A stretch of 64,000 bases of DNA from Devosia chinhatensis (GTDB lineage Bacteria; Pseudomonadota; Alphaproteobacteria; Rhizobiales; Devosiaceae), in the NCBI RefSeq assembly GCF_000969445.1, contig NZ_JZEY01000054.1:930001-994000 (forward strand). Direction: 5' to 3'. The notes beneath the pieces are model-generated. The model was not told the DNA's origin, did no database searches, and saw nothing but the letters and a program-made list of their open reading frames with translations. The stretch's first letter is position 1. The number at the start of each line of letters is the position of its first letter. Shown in pieces: positions 8,430 through 17,390 of the stretch. Made by a program: the position numbers and the translations under genes.

Positions 8430-10550
8430 TCAAGCTGCAGCTCGGTAGTCAGCAAGATCGCAAAGTTTTCGCAACAATTGAAAATCTGTGGCGGTTACGC
8501 TGGGCTGGTCCCGCAGTCTACTTATGGCTCCGGCAAGACCGGCAAAGCCAACGGATGCCGCCGCTCCCTTTAGGGTGTGCAGAATATGACGAAGCTCCTC
8601 GTCGCGTCCGTCTCGGCCAGCGTCCTCTGCGGCATCGAGCATGCCTGGCAAATCGTGCAGGAATTGCGCGAGCAGATCGGCGAACACATCTGCTCCCAAC
8701 TCGCTCACCAGCATGTCCTGATAGGTTCGGTCGACAAGCTCATCATGACGTTCGGGTTCTGACCCTGGCTTAGCCAATTCCACATCCACCGTGATCAGGC
8801 TGGATGCTGCGAACGCGTTCGCTAGCTTTTCCCTGGTAAGAGGCTTAGCCAGGAAATCGTCCATTCCTGCCTCTAGGCAGGCTTGTCGATCAGTCTCAAA
8901 CGCATTGGCTGTCAATCCGATGATCCGGCCGGCGTACTGGTTCGCCCGTAAGCGACGCGTGGCTTCAAGCCCGTCCATGACGGGCATCTGCATATCCATG
9001 AGAATTAAGTCCGGAGAGCAGATGGCGACCTTTTCGAGAGCAATGAGACCGTTGCCGGCAAAATCGATGTCGAGACCGAATCTCCGGACGAGCCCTCCGG
9101 CGACCTGCTGATTGACGGCGTTGTCCTCCACAATGAGAATTCGGCCTGACAATTTTGGAGTGGTCGTACGACCAGCTGCCGGTTCAGTCTCCAAATCAAT
9201 CGGGACGATTGGGCCCGCAGGAATGTTGATCCAGAAGCGGCTGCCTTTGCCGGGGGTGCTTTCAACGCCGATTGTGCCGCCCATGGCTTCGATCAACCGC
9301 TTGCAGATCGCCAGGCCTAGCCCTGTACCGCCATGAATGCGTGTGTTGGAACTATCCACTTGGCTGAAGTCGCGGAACAGCAATTCCCTTGAACCGGCGC
9401 TGATGCCGATGCCGGTATCGACAACGTCGACAAAAAGCCTGTCACCGTTGATCTCGCCGTGAACGCGAACGCTGCCGGAAGATGTGAACTTGATCGCATT
9501 GCCGACAAGGTTGATCAGAACCTGACGTAGACGGCCGCTGTCGATGGTGACGTTCACCTCCGGTAGCGCAATGGACAGCTCGAGCCCTGTAAGCCGCGCC
9601 CTGGGTCCGAGTATCGCATCTAGAGCGATCTGCAGCTGCGGCAGGTCATAGGGCGCAAGGTCGATTGTCGCCGCTCCCGCTTCAAGTTTCGAATAGTCGA
9701 GGACGTCGGTGATGACATCGAGCAGCACATCGCCCGACCGCCGGATCGTGCCGAGGGCCTGGCGCTGCTCATCGGACAAGGGTGTGTCGCACAGGATTTC
9801 AGTCATGCCGATAATGCCATTGAGAGGCGTGCGGATTTCATGGCTCATCGTTGCCAGGAAGGCGGACTTGGCGTGATTGGCCGCTTCGGCCTTCTCGGCG
9901 ATGCGGGCATTGCGGTCGCTCATCGCCATCAATTCGCGGCCCGTGCGCGAGATATGGATGAGTTGAAGTGCCAAAAGCAGCACCATGGCAATGAGCACAC
10001 CTGCCAGTAGAAAAACCGCCAGGCCCAGATTGCTATAAGTCCGCTCCGCAGCAGCCCTTTCTTCTACCCGCAGCGCATTGAGGGCGGCATTGACCGCCAC
10101 TATAAGATCGCCAGTAGACACGCGAACATCGCGCGAGAGCACTGATACAGCCTCGGACCGGCCTTTTATGGCGATCTCCAACTGTTCCACCGCCTTGGCG
10201 ACCTTGCCGGCTTTAGAACCGACATCCGACGTGCCGAAGGTGATTGCGTAATGTCCGGATCCGATCAGCGCCACGCGGCTATACAGTAGGTCGAGGCGCA
10301 GTGCGATCTCGGCGTCATCGCCTGATTGTAGCGCCTCTACCAGCCGTGATGCCTCTCGGTCGGTTTGATAGGCCGCCCAGAGTGCATCCTCCCGGGCACT
10401 CTGGACGGCACTGGCCTGGCTTTCGCTCAAGGCGGCGAACATCGAGACAATCGTGACCACCAGCACGACGCCAACGACGCTTAGGGCAATGATCCCGAAG
10501 CCGACTCTTCGGGACACCTGTCGTCTCGCCTTGATGATTACGCCTGGCAT
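8430..10550 (-). CDS. Hybrid sensor histidine kinase with receiver and Hpt domains
   Basis: A 706-residue membrane sensor. Layout: TM1 (about 18-40), a helical periplasmic domain (41-173), TM2 (174-197), dimerisation/phosphoacceptor domain with H237 in [13 protein letters not shown]-binding domain (N-box [12 protein letters not shown]-boxes VDTGIGIS and GGTGLGL), receiver with phosphoacceptor D519 ([11 protein letters not shown]) and K569, and a C-terminal Hpt domain with H658 ([14 protein letters not shown]). It is therefore a full internal phosphorelay. It starts one base after the stop of the periplasmic molybdopterin-fold gene, two genes after the receiver/HD-GYP gene. The natural reading is that the exported protein feeds the sensor and the HD-GYP regulator is the output. 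Confidence 0.93.
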   Translation of the reverse strand: MPGVIIKARRQVSRRVGFGIIALSVVGVVLVVTIVSMFAALSESQASAVQSAREDALWAAYQTDREASRLVEALQSGDDAEIALRLDLLYSRVALIGSGHYAITFGTSDVGSKAGKVAKAVEQLEIAIKGRSEAVSVLSRDVRVSTGDLIVAVNAALNALRVEERAAAERTYSNLGLAVFLLAGVLIAMVLLLALQLIHISRTGRELMAMSDRNARIAEKAEAANHAKSAFLATMSHEIRTPLNGIIGMTEILCDTPLSDEQRQALGTIRRSGDVLLDVITDVLDYSKLEAGAATIDLAPYDLPQLQIALDAILGPRARLTGLELSIALPEVNVTIDSGRLRQVLINLVGNAIKFTSSGSVRVHGEINGDRLFVDVVDTGIGISAGSRELLFRDFSQVDSSNTRIHGGTGLGLAICKRLIEAMGGTIGVESTPGKGSRFWINIPAGPIVPIDLETEPAAGRTTTPKLSGRILIVEDNAVNQQVAGGLVRRFGLDIDFAGNGLIALEKVAICSPDLILMDMQMPVMDGLEATRRLRANQYAGRIIGLTANAFETDRQACLEAGMDDFLAKPLTREKLANAFAASSLITVDVELAKPGSEPERHDELVDRTYQDMLVSELGADVFADLLAQFLHDLPGMLDAAEDAGRDGRDEELRHILHTLKGAAASVGFAGLAGAISRLRDQPSVTATDFQLLRKLCDLADYRAAA

Positions 10551-10551
10551 C

Positions 10552-11052
10552 TCACTCGACCGTAATCGACTTCACCTGCCATACAGAGCGCCCGAAATAG
10601 ACCTCGTTGTAGAGATCCGGGTTCGCGTCGAATGGGTAGATTACGAAGAGCGGCCCTTTTTCCCGCACCGACATGGTTTCACCATCCAGCCGAGAGGCAA
10701 GGATCACGTCGTTGTCTTTGAGATCATCCATAGGGATGACGGCCGAATAATCGTTCAAGGCAGTGACGGTCACCTGTTCGCCTTGTGCGCCAACTGCTTC
10801 AAGAATGGCGGAAAGGATGGGGCCGGAAAAGGTCCGCTCGCCATCGTACCACGGTGTTTTAGTCGTGGTTTCCCGGGAGGGCAGGGCGTCGAGCATAGCC
10901 ATGTCGAACTCGGCGGCGCCGTCGGCATTGCTCTGGGCGAGCGTCCCCATGACGGTGAGAACCACTGGCCCGGCGGGCTTGGCCATTTCCCCGGCCTGCA
11001 CGCTGCCCATAATGAGAACGGGCAAAGCAAGGGCTGCAATCATCCTGAACAT
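10552..11052 (-). CDS. Exported molybdopterin-binding-fold protein (likely sensor partner)
   Basis: A 166-residue exported protein with a Sec signal peptide ([21 protein letters not shown]). The mature part ([53 protein letters not shown]) resembles the oxidoreductase molybdopterin-binding fold, but at this size it lacks the rest of a catalytic subunit and I see no cysteine ligand in the mature part. A non-catalytic ligand-binding or sensory role is therefore inferred. ATG 11052 is chosen because AGAGGAG lies 9 bases before it. It sits between the HD-GYP regulator and the hybrid kinase in one operon. Confidence 0.75.
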   Translation of the reverse strand: MFRMIAALALPVLIMGSVQAGEMAKPAGPVVLTVMGTLAQSNADGAAEFDMAMLDALPSRETTTKTPWYDGERTFSGPILSAILEAVGAQGEQVTVTALNDYSAVIPMDDLKDNDVILASRLDGETMSVREKGPLFVIYPFDANPDLYNEVYFGRSVWQVKSITVE

Positions 11053-11065
11053 TCTGGTTGCTCCT

Positions 11066-12109
11066 CTACGCGGCGACATGGACGCCGTTGTGATTGATGA
11101 TGGCTTGGACCCGAGGCCAGGCGCGATCGAATGCCGCTACGCAGGCTGGATCGAAGTGTGATCCCGAGCCGCGCAAGATTTCGTTGTGCGCATCTATGGG
11201 AGCCCAGGCATTTTTGTAGGGCCGCGCGGTGCACAGTGCGTCGAACACGTCTGCTATAGCAGTGATCCGGGCCGATAGCGGGATGTCAGCGCCCCGGAGG
11301 CCCCGCGGATAACCCGTGCCGTCCCAGCGCTCGTGGTGGCTACCTGCAATCTCGGCTGCGGTTTGAACCAGATCGATTGGGCTGCCGTCGAGGATGGCTT
11401 TGCCGATCGTCACATGGCTGCGCATGATCTGCAGCTCGTCGGGGTCGAGCTGCCCTGGCTTGTTGAGGATGGCGTCGGGGACGCCGATTTTGCCGACATC
11501 GTGAAGGGGGGCGGCCAGCCAGATATTTCGTATGTCCTTTGGCTCCAGTCCGATTTCCACTGCGATCAGGCGTGCAATTTCTGCCACTCGGCCAACGTGG
11601 TCGCCGGTCTCTCCGTCACGATACTCTATGGCCCGGGCCAGACGTCCGATCACCTCTTCTTCCCGGTCAAGCAAATACTGTGTCGCCGCCTGAACCTCGC
11701 GCTCCAGCCATTTGGCGCGGTCGGCAAGATCGTTCTGCGCGCGGCGCAGGGCGAGAAGGTTGCCCACGCGCGCCCGCAATTCTACCGGATTGACAGGCTT
11801 GGTCAGAAAGTCGGTCGCGCCGGCAGCAACAGCTTCCAGGCGCAAAGACTGATCGAGGTCGGCGGTGACCATGATGACCGGGATCGAGGCGGTGTCCGCA
11901 TTAGCCCGCAGCATTTGTGTGAAGGCCACACCGTTGATATCGGGCATCTGATAGTCCGCGACGACCAGATCCGCGCCGCTCGCTTTCAGCTCCCCAAGCG
12001 CCTCTCGTGGATTTACAAAGCCTTTGGCTTCGCAGCCGGGCAGAGCTGCAATCAAGCGCGTGAGTATCGCTAGGCTGGTTGAATTGTCTTCGACGATGAC
12101 AACGCGCAT
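11066..12109 (-). CDS. Response regulator with HD-GYP domain (c-di-GMP phosphodiesterase)
   Basis: A 347-residue RpfG-like protein. Residues 1-120 form a receiver with acidic pocket EDN, phosphoacceptor D52 (VVADYQMPDING) and lysine in FLTKPV. A coiled linker (~120-150) leads to an HD-GYP domain with HDVGKIGVP (H203/D204) and HHERWDGTGYP (258-268). These residues are those required for hydrolysis of cyclic di-GMP in the family, so an active enzyme is expected. It is the first gene of the operon with the molybdopterin-fold protein and the hybrid kinase, and is probably phosphorylated by that kinase through its Hpt domain. Confidence 0.93.
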   Translation of the reverse strand: MRVVIVEDNSTSLAILTRLIAALPGCEAKGFVNPREALGELKASGADLVVADYQMPDINGVAFTQMLRANADTASIPVIMVTADLDQSLRLEAVAAGATDFLTKPVNPVELRARVGNLLALRRAQNDLADRAKWLEREVQAATQYLLDREEEVIGRLARAIEYRDGETGDHVGRVAEIARLIAVEIGLEPKDIRNIWLAAPLHDVGKIGVPDAILNKPGQLDPDELQIMRSHVTIGKAILDGSPIDLVQTAAEIAGSHHERWDGTGYPRGLRGADIPLSARITAIADVFDALCTARPYKNAWAPIDAHNEILRGSGSHFDPACVAAFDRAWPRVQAIINHNGVHVAA

Positions 12110-12223
12110 GACAGGCTCCTGCCTGTTTTGTTCCGTGTTGGGATAAATAATCCACCGCGCAAAGTCTGGCGAGCTACGTCTGCAAGCTCCGTTAAGGCCG
12201 AGTTATCAGGGTAAGTTATGTTG

Positions 12224-13429
12224 CTAGAAATTGTGCATGACGTCATCGAGATCGCGTGAGAACAGCCGCCGATAGATGGGCTTGACGGCAGCGCCTTCTG
12301 CAGCGGCGCGAGCGCCCAATTTGCCTTGTACGATATCGGGATGGTCAAAAGTCAGCACGGGGAGCATTGCCAGTCTATCGCGCGTACGCTGGACGATGCG
12401 GGCGGTGATTTCGACCGGCATGGCACTGTCAATTATTGCCGTTGAGAGTTCGCACACGGCGCTGCTGTTGGCGATGACCTTTGCGAGAGCCTTGGCGCTC
12501 TGCTCGATCCAGTCTGACAAGACTGGCTCCAGCGTATCATAGCGCCATTTCATGGGATCGCCTGCCGGCAATCGCATTTCAGCGTCGCTCAGTCGATTTT
12601 CCAAGGCATAAAGGGAAGCGATGAGGTGGACGAACTGGTTTTGTCCATGCTCGTCCGTGACCAGCATGGAACCCAGATTGGCTGAATTGCCGGTAGGCCC
12701 CTGCCAAAGTCGTCCCTCTGCGACGAGGCCAGCTCCGACAAAAGTGCCGACAAACAGATAGGCCAGGTTCTGCGGTCGAGGCGAGGGGTATGCGATCAGC
12801 TCGCTCCAGCAGCCTGCGCTGCCATCGTTGAGCCTTTGCACCTCCAAGCCAGTCTCTTTCTCGATCGCGGCGGCGACATCGATCTCGCTCCAGCCGCGGG
12901 CAACGGCAAGATCGGCGCCCAGCAGGTCGACATTGCGGCCCATGCTCGATGGCATGGCCAGGCCGATTCCCACGATCCGCTCTTTCTCGTCGGGCGGGAC
13001 GATCTGGATCAAGAGCTTGATGAGTGACGAAACCTCGTCGAGAATTTCCTCAGCGATTGGAAAGGAATAGTCCCGGCGATGTTCACCTAATATGTCGCCG
13101 GTGAGGTTGCGCAATACCAGTGTGTAGTGGCGCCAACTGATTTCGCACCCGATGGCATAAGCGCCATTGGGGTTGAGCAGGATAGGTGTTGCGGGCTTGC
13201 CCCGCTGGCCACGCAGCACCTTGCCTTTGACGATAAGCTTGCTGGCTTCGAGGGCCGCGAGAATACGTGACACACTCTGGGGGCCGAGCCCGGTGATGCG
13301 CGCCAGCTGCGCGCCTGAGGCGCCAACATTCAGCGCCGCTGCCATGAGTACGGCGCGCGCATTGTTTTCTCGTAGTCCCTCGGACGCGAAACGCCTTGCC
13401 CCGGCAGCGAAAAAGTCGACGTCAGTCAT
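12224..13429 (-). CDS. ROK family transcriptional regulator lacking the zinc motif
   Basis: A 401-residue protein with an N-terminal winged helix-turn-helix (residues ~20-80; AQLARITGLGPQSVSRILAA) and a C-terminal ROK domain of the sugar-kinase/hsp70/actin fold (VGIGLAMPS, LFVGTFVGAGLV). The zinc cluster CxCGxxGCxE usual in ROK proteins, and present in the one at 19274-20512, is absent here, so ligand binding may be altered. Its ATG overlaps the stop of the upstream LuxR-type gene (ATGA at 13426-13429), implying coupled translation. The target genes are not evident from the neighbourhood. Confidence 0.88.
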   Translation of the reverse strand: MTDVDFFAAGARRFASEGLRENNARAVLMAAALNVGASGAQLARITGLGPQSVSRILAALEASKLIVKGKVLRGQRGKPATPILLNPNGAYAIGCEISWRHYTLVLRNLTGDILGEHRRDYSFPIAEEILDEVSSLIKLLIQIVPPDEKERIVGIGLAMPSSMGRNVDLLGADLAVARGWSEIDVAAAIEKETGLEVQRLNDGSAGCWSELIAYPSPRPQNLAYLFVGTFVGAGLVAEGRLWQGPTGNSANLGSMLVTDEHGQNQFVHLIASLYALENRLSDAEMRLPAGDPMKWRYDTLEPVLSDWIEQSAKALAKVIANSSAVCELSTAIIDSAMPVEITARIVQRTRDRLAMLPVLTFDHPDIVQGKLGARAAAEGAAVKPIYRRLFSRDLDDVMHNF

Positions 13430-14145
13430 GCGCGGCGCCAGGCGAGCACGGCCTGGGTCCGCGAGCAGACATCAAGCTTTCGCAGGATTTCACCCACGTG
13501 GTAGTCGCAGGCGCGCTTGCTGATGCCCATAATCGTGGCGATGTCGCCATTAGACTTTCCTCGTTCCATCCATTGCAGAATGGTCTGTTGCGTCTCGCTC
13601 AGGTCGTTGGTGCCTGGCGTTTTGCTGGCGCTGAAGCCGATCACCCGAAGCGATATTGCTGTGCCGATGAGCCGCTGTGCCGCCAACTGGCTCTCCTGCG
13701 GCACGGCGGTGCGCGAATAGGTAGCAAAGACTGCCAGGCCGTCGGTTCCAGAGATGACGGGTGTGTACGCGGCACCCACCGCGCCGAAGCTGGCAAGCGC
13801 TTTTGTCAGCAAGGGAAAGTTTGGATGGTTCTGAAACCTTTCCGATGGAAAAATCGTCCCCTCTTGGTGGCTCCGGATATGGGTCAGGACAGGATTGTTC
13901 GCATAAAGGCCATGCTGAACGAATGCCGAAAGCACCGCTGGGGGGATCGTGCCAAACAATGGCAGGAACGGCGTTCCGTCATCGACGGGCACCTCTGCTG
14001 CAAAGAGGTACATATCCATGCCGAGAGCGGTTGTTGCCCGCTCGACAGCCAGTTCCAGCGATAACTGATCCTGCGCCGCGTTTATGGCACCAAGCTGGGG
14101 CACAATGACCGAGAACTGTGAAGACAGCGTCATGGCATTGGACAT
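13426..14145 (-). CDS. LuxR family transcriptional regulator (solo, atypical ligand domain)
   Basis: A 239-residue regulator. The N-terminal ~170 residues look like an autoinducer-binding domain, including LYANNPVLTHIRS, but with N in place of the usual aspartate before the proline and without the conserved tryptophans of AHL receptors. The C-terminal 65 residues are a clear LuxR HTH (LSETQQTILQWMERGKSNGD, KLDVCSRTQAVLAW). No luxI synthase is seen in the window, so it is a solo regulator that may bind something other than an AHL. Starts at 14145 or 14133 are both possible. It is coupled by a 4-bp overlap to the ROK gene. Confidence 0.85.
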   Translation of the reverse strand: MSNAMTLSSQFSVIVPQLGAINAAQDQLSLELAVERATTALGMDMYLFAAEVPVDDGTPFLPLFGTIPPAVLSAFVQHGLYANNPVLTHIRSHQEGTIFPSERFQNHPNFPLLTKALASFGAVGAAYTPVISGTDGLAVFATYSRTAVPQESQLAAQRLIGTAISLRVIGFSASKTPGTNDLSETQQTILQWMERGKSNGDIATIMGISKRACDYHVGEILRKLDVCSRTQAVLAWRRA

Positions 14146-14367
14146 GCGAATCACCCGCGTAGCAGCCAAGCAATAGTCTGGCGCGCACAATATATACCAG
14201 CCTGGAATTTAACAACTGATTGACCGCGCAGGCGCAAGTAGCAGCGTTCCGCATCATTGTCAGGTCGTCCAGGGCAGGGTGCTTTCGCCTTACCCCCCGC
14301 AAGGCGTCGGCATTCTGCTCCTGGACTTTGACGTTAAATCAATGACCGTGTTCGTGCGGAGTGCCAG

Positions 14368-15966
14368 ATGGACACCAATTCCACCCAGACGATGTCGAGC
14401 CGGCTCGAATTCATCGGTCTTGACGAATCGCAGCGTTCTGCACTGGCCGGTGTGGAGGACATCATCGGCGCGCATTTGCCCGGTGCGCTCGGTGGGTTCT
14501 ACAAAAAGCTGGTTACCGTGCCCGTCCTTGCGAACTTCTTTTCGGGATCGGCGCAAATGGATCGCGCCCAGTCCAGCCAGGTCAACCACTGGAAAGCGAT
14601 CGCCACAGGCAAGTTCGACGAAAATTATGTGCAGTCGAGCCGCCGCATCGGCTTGCGCCATGCCCAGATCGGGCTCGAACCGCGCTGGTATATTGGCGGC
14701 TATGGCGTGATCGTCGAGGCGCTGATCAAGGGCGTGGTTGCAGACTATATGGCCCTGCATGCACCCAAGCCCAAGAAGGGCTTGTTCGGGGGCAAAACGC
14801 CCAAGCCGCATGCCGACGACACTATCGAGCACCTATCTGAAATCCTTTCGGCAATGATGAAGTCTGTTCTGGTGGACATCGACATGGCTGTCAGCGTGTA
14901 CTTCGAACAGACCCTTGCAGCGTCCCAGGCGCGCGACCGCGAAACGGCAGACAAGATCGCATGGGCCGCCGAACTGACAGGTTCGGTATTGCAGAGCCTC
15001 GCCAGTGGCGACCTGACCGAACAGATCGACGCCGAATTCGAAGGCGGCTTTGCCAAGATAAAGGATGACACAAACGCCCTTGTCGATCGCCTGCGCGACA
15101 TCATGCGTCAGCTGCGCGACACATCCGGGTTGTTGCGTACGGCAACAGGCGAAATCCTGGCCGGAGCGAACGATCTGTCCGACCGGACCACACGCCAGGC
15201 CGCCACGATCGAAGAAACCACGGCCAGCATGGAACGGCTGGCACGCATGGTGTCCGATAATGCTGCGCTGGCAGAACAAACATCGGGCAAGGCCAAAACC
15301 GCCGCCGCTACGGCCGAGGCGGGCGGCGAGGTCATGTCCCGCGTCACCGAAGCCATGGTGCGCATCACCTCTTCGTCCAACAAGATTTCCAACATCATCG
15401 GCATCATCGACGACATTGCCTTTCAGACCAACCTGCTGGCGTTGAACGCCTCGGTCGAGGCCGCCCGTGCTGGCGAGGCCGGGAAGGGCTTTGCCGTTGT
15501 CGCCATCGAAGTGCGGCGCCTGGCCCAGTCCGCTGCCACAGCCTCCGGTGAGGTCAAGGCGCTGGTTGAAACGAGCGTGTCGGAAGTGATGGCCGGGGAA
15601 TCACTGGTGAACAACGCCTCGGCAAAGCTGGCCGAATTGCTCAATGTGGTCCGCGAAAGCACCAACGCCATGTCGGCCATATCGATCGCCAGTCGCGACC
15701 AGGCCAACTCGATCCATGAGATTTCCGATGCTATGGTGCAGATGGACGAGATGACTCAGCACAACGCAGCGCTGGTGGAAGAGACCAATGCCGCCATCGA
15801 GCAGACAGAGGCTCAGGCCCGTCAACTTGATGAGATCGTCGATCAGTTCCGTCTCGAAGATGTGCCCGACCGCTCCGTGGTCAAGGCCCGGCCAAAAGCA
15901 GTCGCATCGTCTGCTGGTGCGCCCAAGCTGGCCAAGGTGGTTGGCGGTGACTGGAGCGAGTTCTGA
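14368..15966 (+). CDS. Globin-coupled methyl-accepting chemotaxis protein (aerotaxis transducer)
   Basis: A 532-residue soluble receptor of the HemAT type. Residues 1-195 form a sensor globin; H98 in [17 protein letters not shown] is the expected proximal haem ligand. A HAMP-like linker (~205-260) leads to the cytoplasmic signalling domain, whose hairpin tip contains [20 protein letters not shown]. There is no membrane segment, so it should sense oxygen (or another gas) in the cytosol and signal to CheA/CheW. The C-terminus ends DWSEF, resembling the NWETF-type pentapeptide that recruits CheR/CheB. No other che genes are nearby. The gene starts at ATG 14368. Confidence 0.93.
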   Translation: MDTNSTQTMSSRLEFIGLDESQRSALAGVEDIIGAHLPGALGGFYKKLVTVPVLANFFSGSAQMDRAQSSQVNHWKAIATGKFDENYVQSSRRIGLRHAQIGLEPRWYIGGYGVIVEALIKGVVADYMALHAPKPKKGLFGGKTPKPHADDTIEHLSEILSAMMKSVLVDIDMAVSVYFEQTLAASQARDRETADKIAWAAELTGSVLQSLASGDLTEQIDAEFEGGFAKIKDDTNALVDRLRDIMRQLRDTSGLLRTATGEILAGANDLSDRTTRQAATIEETTASMERLARMVSDNAALAEQTSGKAKTAAATAEAGGEVMSRVTEAMVRITSSSNKISNIIGIIDDIAFQTNLLALNASVEAARAGEAGKGFAVVAIEVRRLAQSAATASGEVKALVETSVSEVMAGESLVNNASAKLAELLNVVRESTNAMSAISIASRDQANSIHEISDAMVQMDEMTQHNAALVEETNAAIEQTEAQARQLDEIVDQFRLEDVPDRSVVKARPKAVASSAGAPKLAKVVGGDWSEF

Positions 15967-15979
15967 GTGGATTGTGTTT

Positions 15980-15995
15980 GGCGGGTGCGCCCGCC
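15980..15995 (+). terminator. Short hairpin downstream of the chemoreceptor gene
   Basis: A perfect 6-bp stem (GGCGGG / CCCGCC) with a TGCG loop begins 14 bases after the chemoreceptor stop. It lacks a clear U-tract, so terminator function is tentative. Confidence 0.4.
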
Positions 15996-16091
15996 ATAGT
16001 CCTCAAGGCAAAATTGCATTCGCAACGACCAAACCTCAGAGAACCGGGCTTCACGTTTGGGCCTTGGATCAGTTTGGGCAATCGCGAGTTG

Positions 16092-16167
<76 letters not shown>

Positions 16168-16479
16168 ATTGGCTAGGCGTTTAGCACCGGTGGGAGCCGA
16201 GCGGCAACAGGGATTGCACGACGGACGCGCCTGAAGCGACAAAAAGCGTGGAAATTTTTATTCTGCCTGGATGCGTCCTCACGCACTGCCGATTGCCTGA
16301 TGGCGTCGGCTTTGGACCCCTTTCACAAGCACGGCGAGTTTGCCGCACAAATTTGCCCAATCGGTCTGTAACCCCAGCATTTCCAGCACTTTCCGGCTTG
16401 AAGGGCAGGGGGCGGCGGCTTTACTTAGGCCCTCATAAGGCCGGCGCGTTGGCACCGGCAGTGACGAGGCCTGATTGCC
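16168..16479. other. 312-bp intergenic region upstream of tRNA-Thr and cysD
   Basis: This stretch separates the minus-strand tRNA from the plus-strand cysD, so it should contain both promoters and any sulfur-responsive control of cysDN. I see an AT-rich patch around 16250-16262 but no recognisable riboswitch, no clear CysB-type site and no open reading frame with good support. Confidence 0.4.
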
Positions 16480-17388
16480 GTGACCCAGACCCGCCTGACC
16501 CATCTGCAGGCTCTTGAAGCCGAAAGCATCGATATCCTGCGCGAAGTGGCTGCCAGCTTTGAGCGGCCGGTGATGATGTATTCGATCGGCAAGGACTCCA
16601 GCGTTCTGCTGCATCTGGCGCGCAAGGCCTTTTATCCGAGCAAGATTCCCTTTCCGCTTCTGCATGTCGACACCACCTTCAAGTTCCGCGAGATGATCGC
16701 TTTTCGCGAACGGACTGCCGAGGAATATGGCTTCGACCTCATTCGCCACACCAATCAGGACGGCGTTCGGGACGGGATCAATCCATTTGATCACGGATCG
16801 TCCCGCTATACCGACATTATGAAGACCGCTGCCCTGCGCCAGGCGCTTACGGCAGGCCGATATGATGCGGCAATCGGTGGAGCGCGGCGGGATGAAGAGA
16901 AAAGCCGCGCCAAGGAGCGCGTTTTCTCCCATCGCAATGCCAGCCATGCATGGGACCCCAAGAACCAAAGACCCGAGCTTTGGCACACGTTCAATACGCG
17001 CCTGAACCCTGGCGAGAGCATGCGGGTGTTCCCGATCTCGAATTGGACCGAGCTCGACGTCTGGACCTACATCTATTCGGAAAACATCCCCATCGTGCCG
17101 CTTTATTTCGCCAAGCCACGGCCCGTCGTCGAGCGGTCTGGCACACTGATCATGGTCGATGACGAGCGTCTGCCGCTTCTGCCCGGCGAAACGCCGCGCG
17201 AGGAGATCGTACGGTTCCGCACCCTTGGGTGCTACCCGCTTACAGGCGCCATTCGCTCGACAGCGTCCGACCTGCCATCGATCATCATGGAAATGCAGGC
17301 CAGCCGGACGTCCGAACGCGAAGGGCGCCTGATCGACAGTGACTCCGTCGGGTCGATGGAGAAGAAGAAGCAGGAAGGGTATTTCTGA
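16480..17388 (+). CDS. cysD: Sulfate adenylyltransferase subunit 2
   Basis: A 302-residue cytosolic ATP-pyrophosphatase-fold enzyme. With CysN it makes adenosine 5'-phosphosulfate from ATP and sulfate. The PP-loop motif [13 protein letters not shown] lies near residue 35, with [10 protein letters not shown] and the family block [15 protein letters not shown] further on. The C-terminus ends in the usual KKKQEGYF. The start is GTG 16480, which gives the normal family length. The next gene, the cysN/cysC fusion, begins 2 bp after its stop, so both are in one operon. Confidence 0.96.
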   Translation: MTQTRLTHLQALEAESIDILREVAASFERPVMMYSIGKDSSVLLHLARKAFYPSKIPFPLLHVDTTFKFREMIAFRERTAEEYGFDLIRHTNQDGVRDGINPFDHGSSRYTDIMKTAALRQALTAGRYDAAIGGARRDEEKSRAKERVFSHRNASHAWDPKNQRPELWHTFNTRLNPGESMRVFPISNWTELDVWTYIYSENIPIVPLYFAKPRPVVERSGTLIMVDDERLPLLPGETPREEIVRFRTLGCYPLTGAIRSTASDLPSIIMEMQASRTSEREGRLIDSDSVGSMEKKKQEGYF

Positions 17389-17390
17389 GC

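Noticed and set aside
16168-16479. Riboswitch or CysB-type element before cysD
   Set aside because: I looked for a SAM-type or other conserved leader and for a clear regulator site, but found no recognisable conserved structure.
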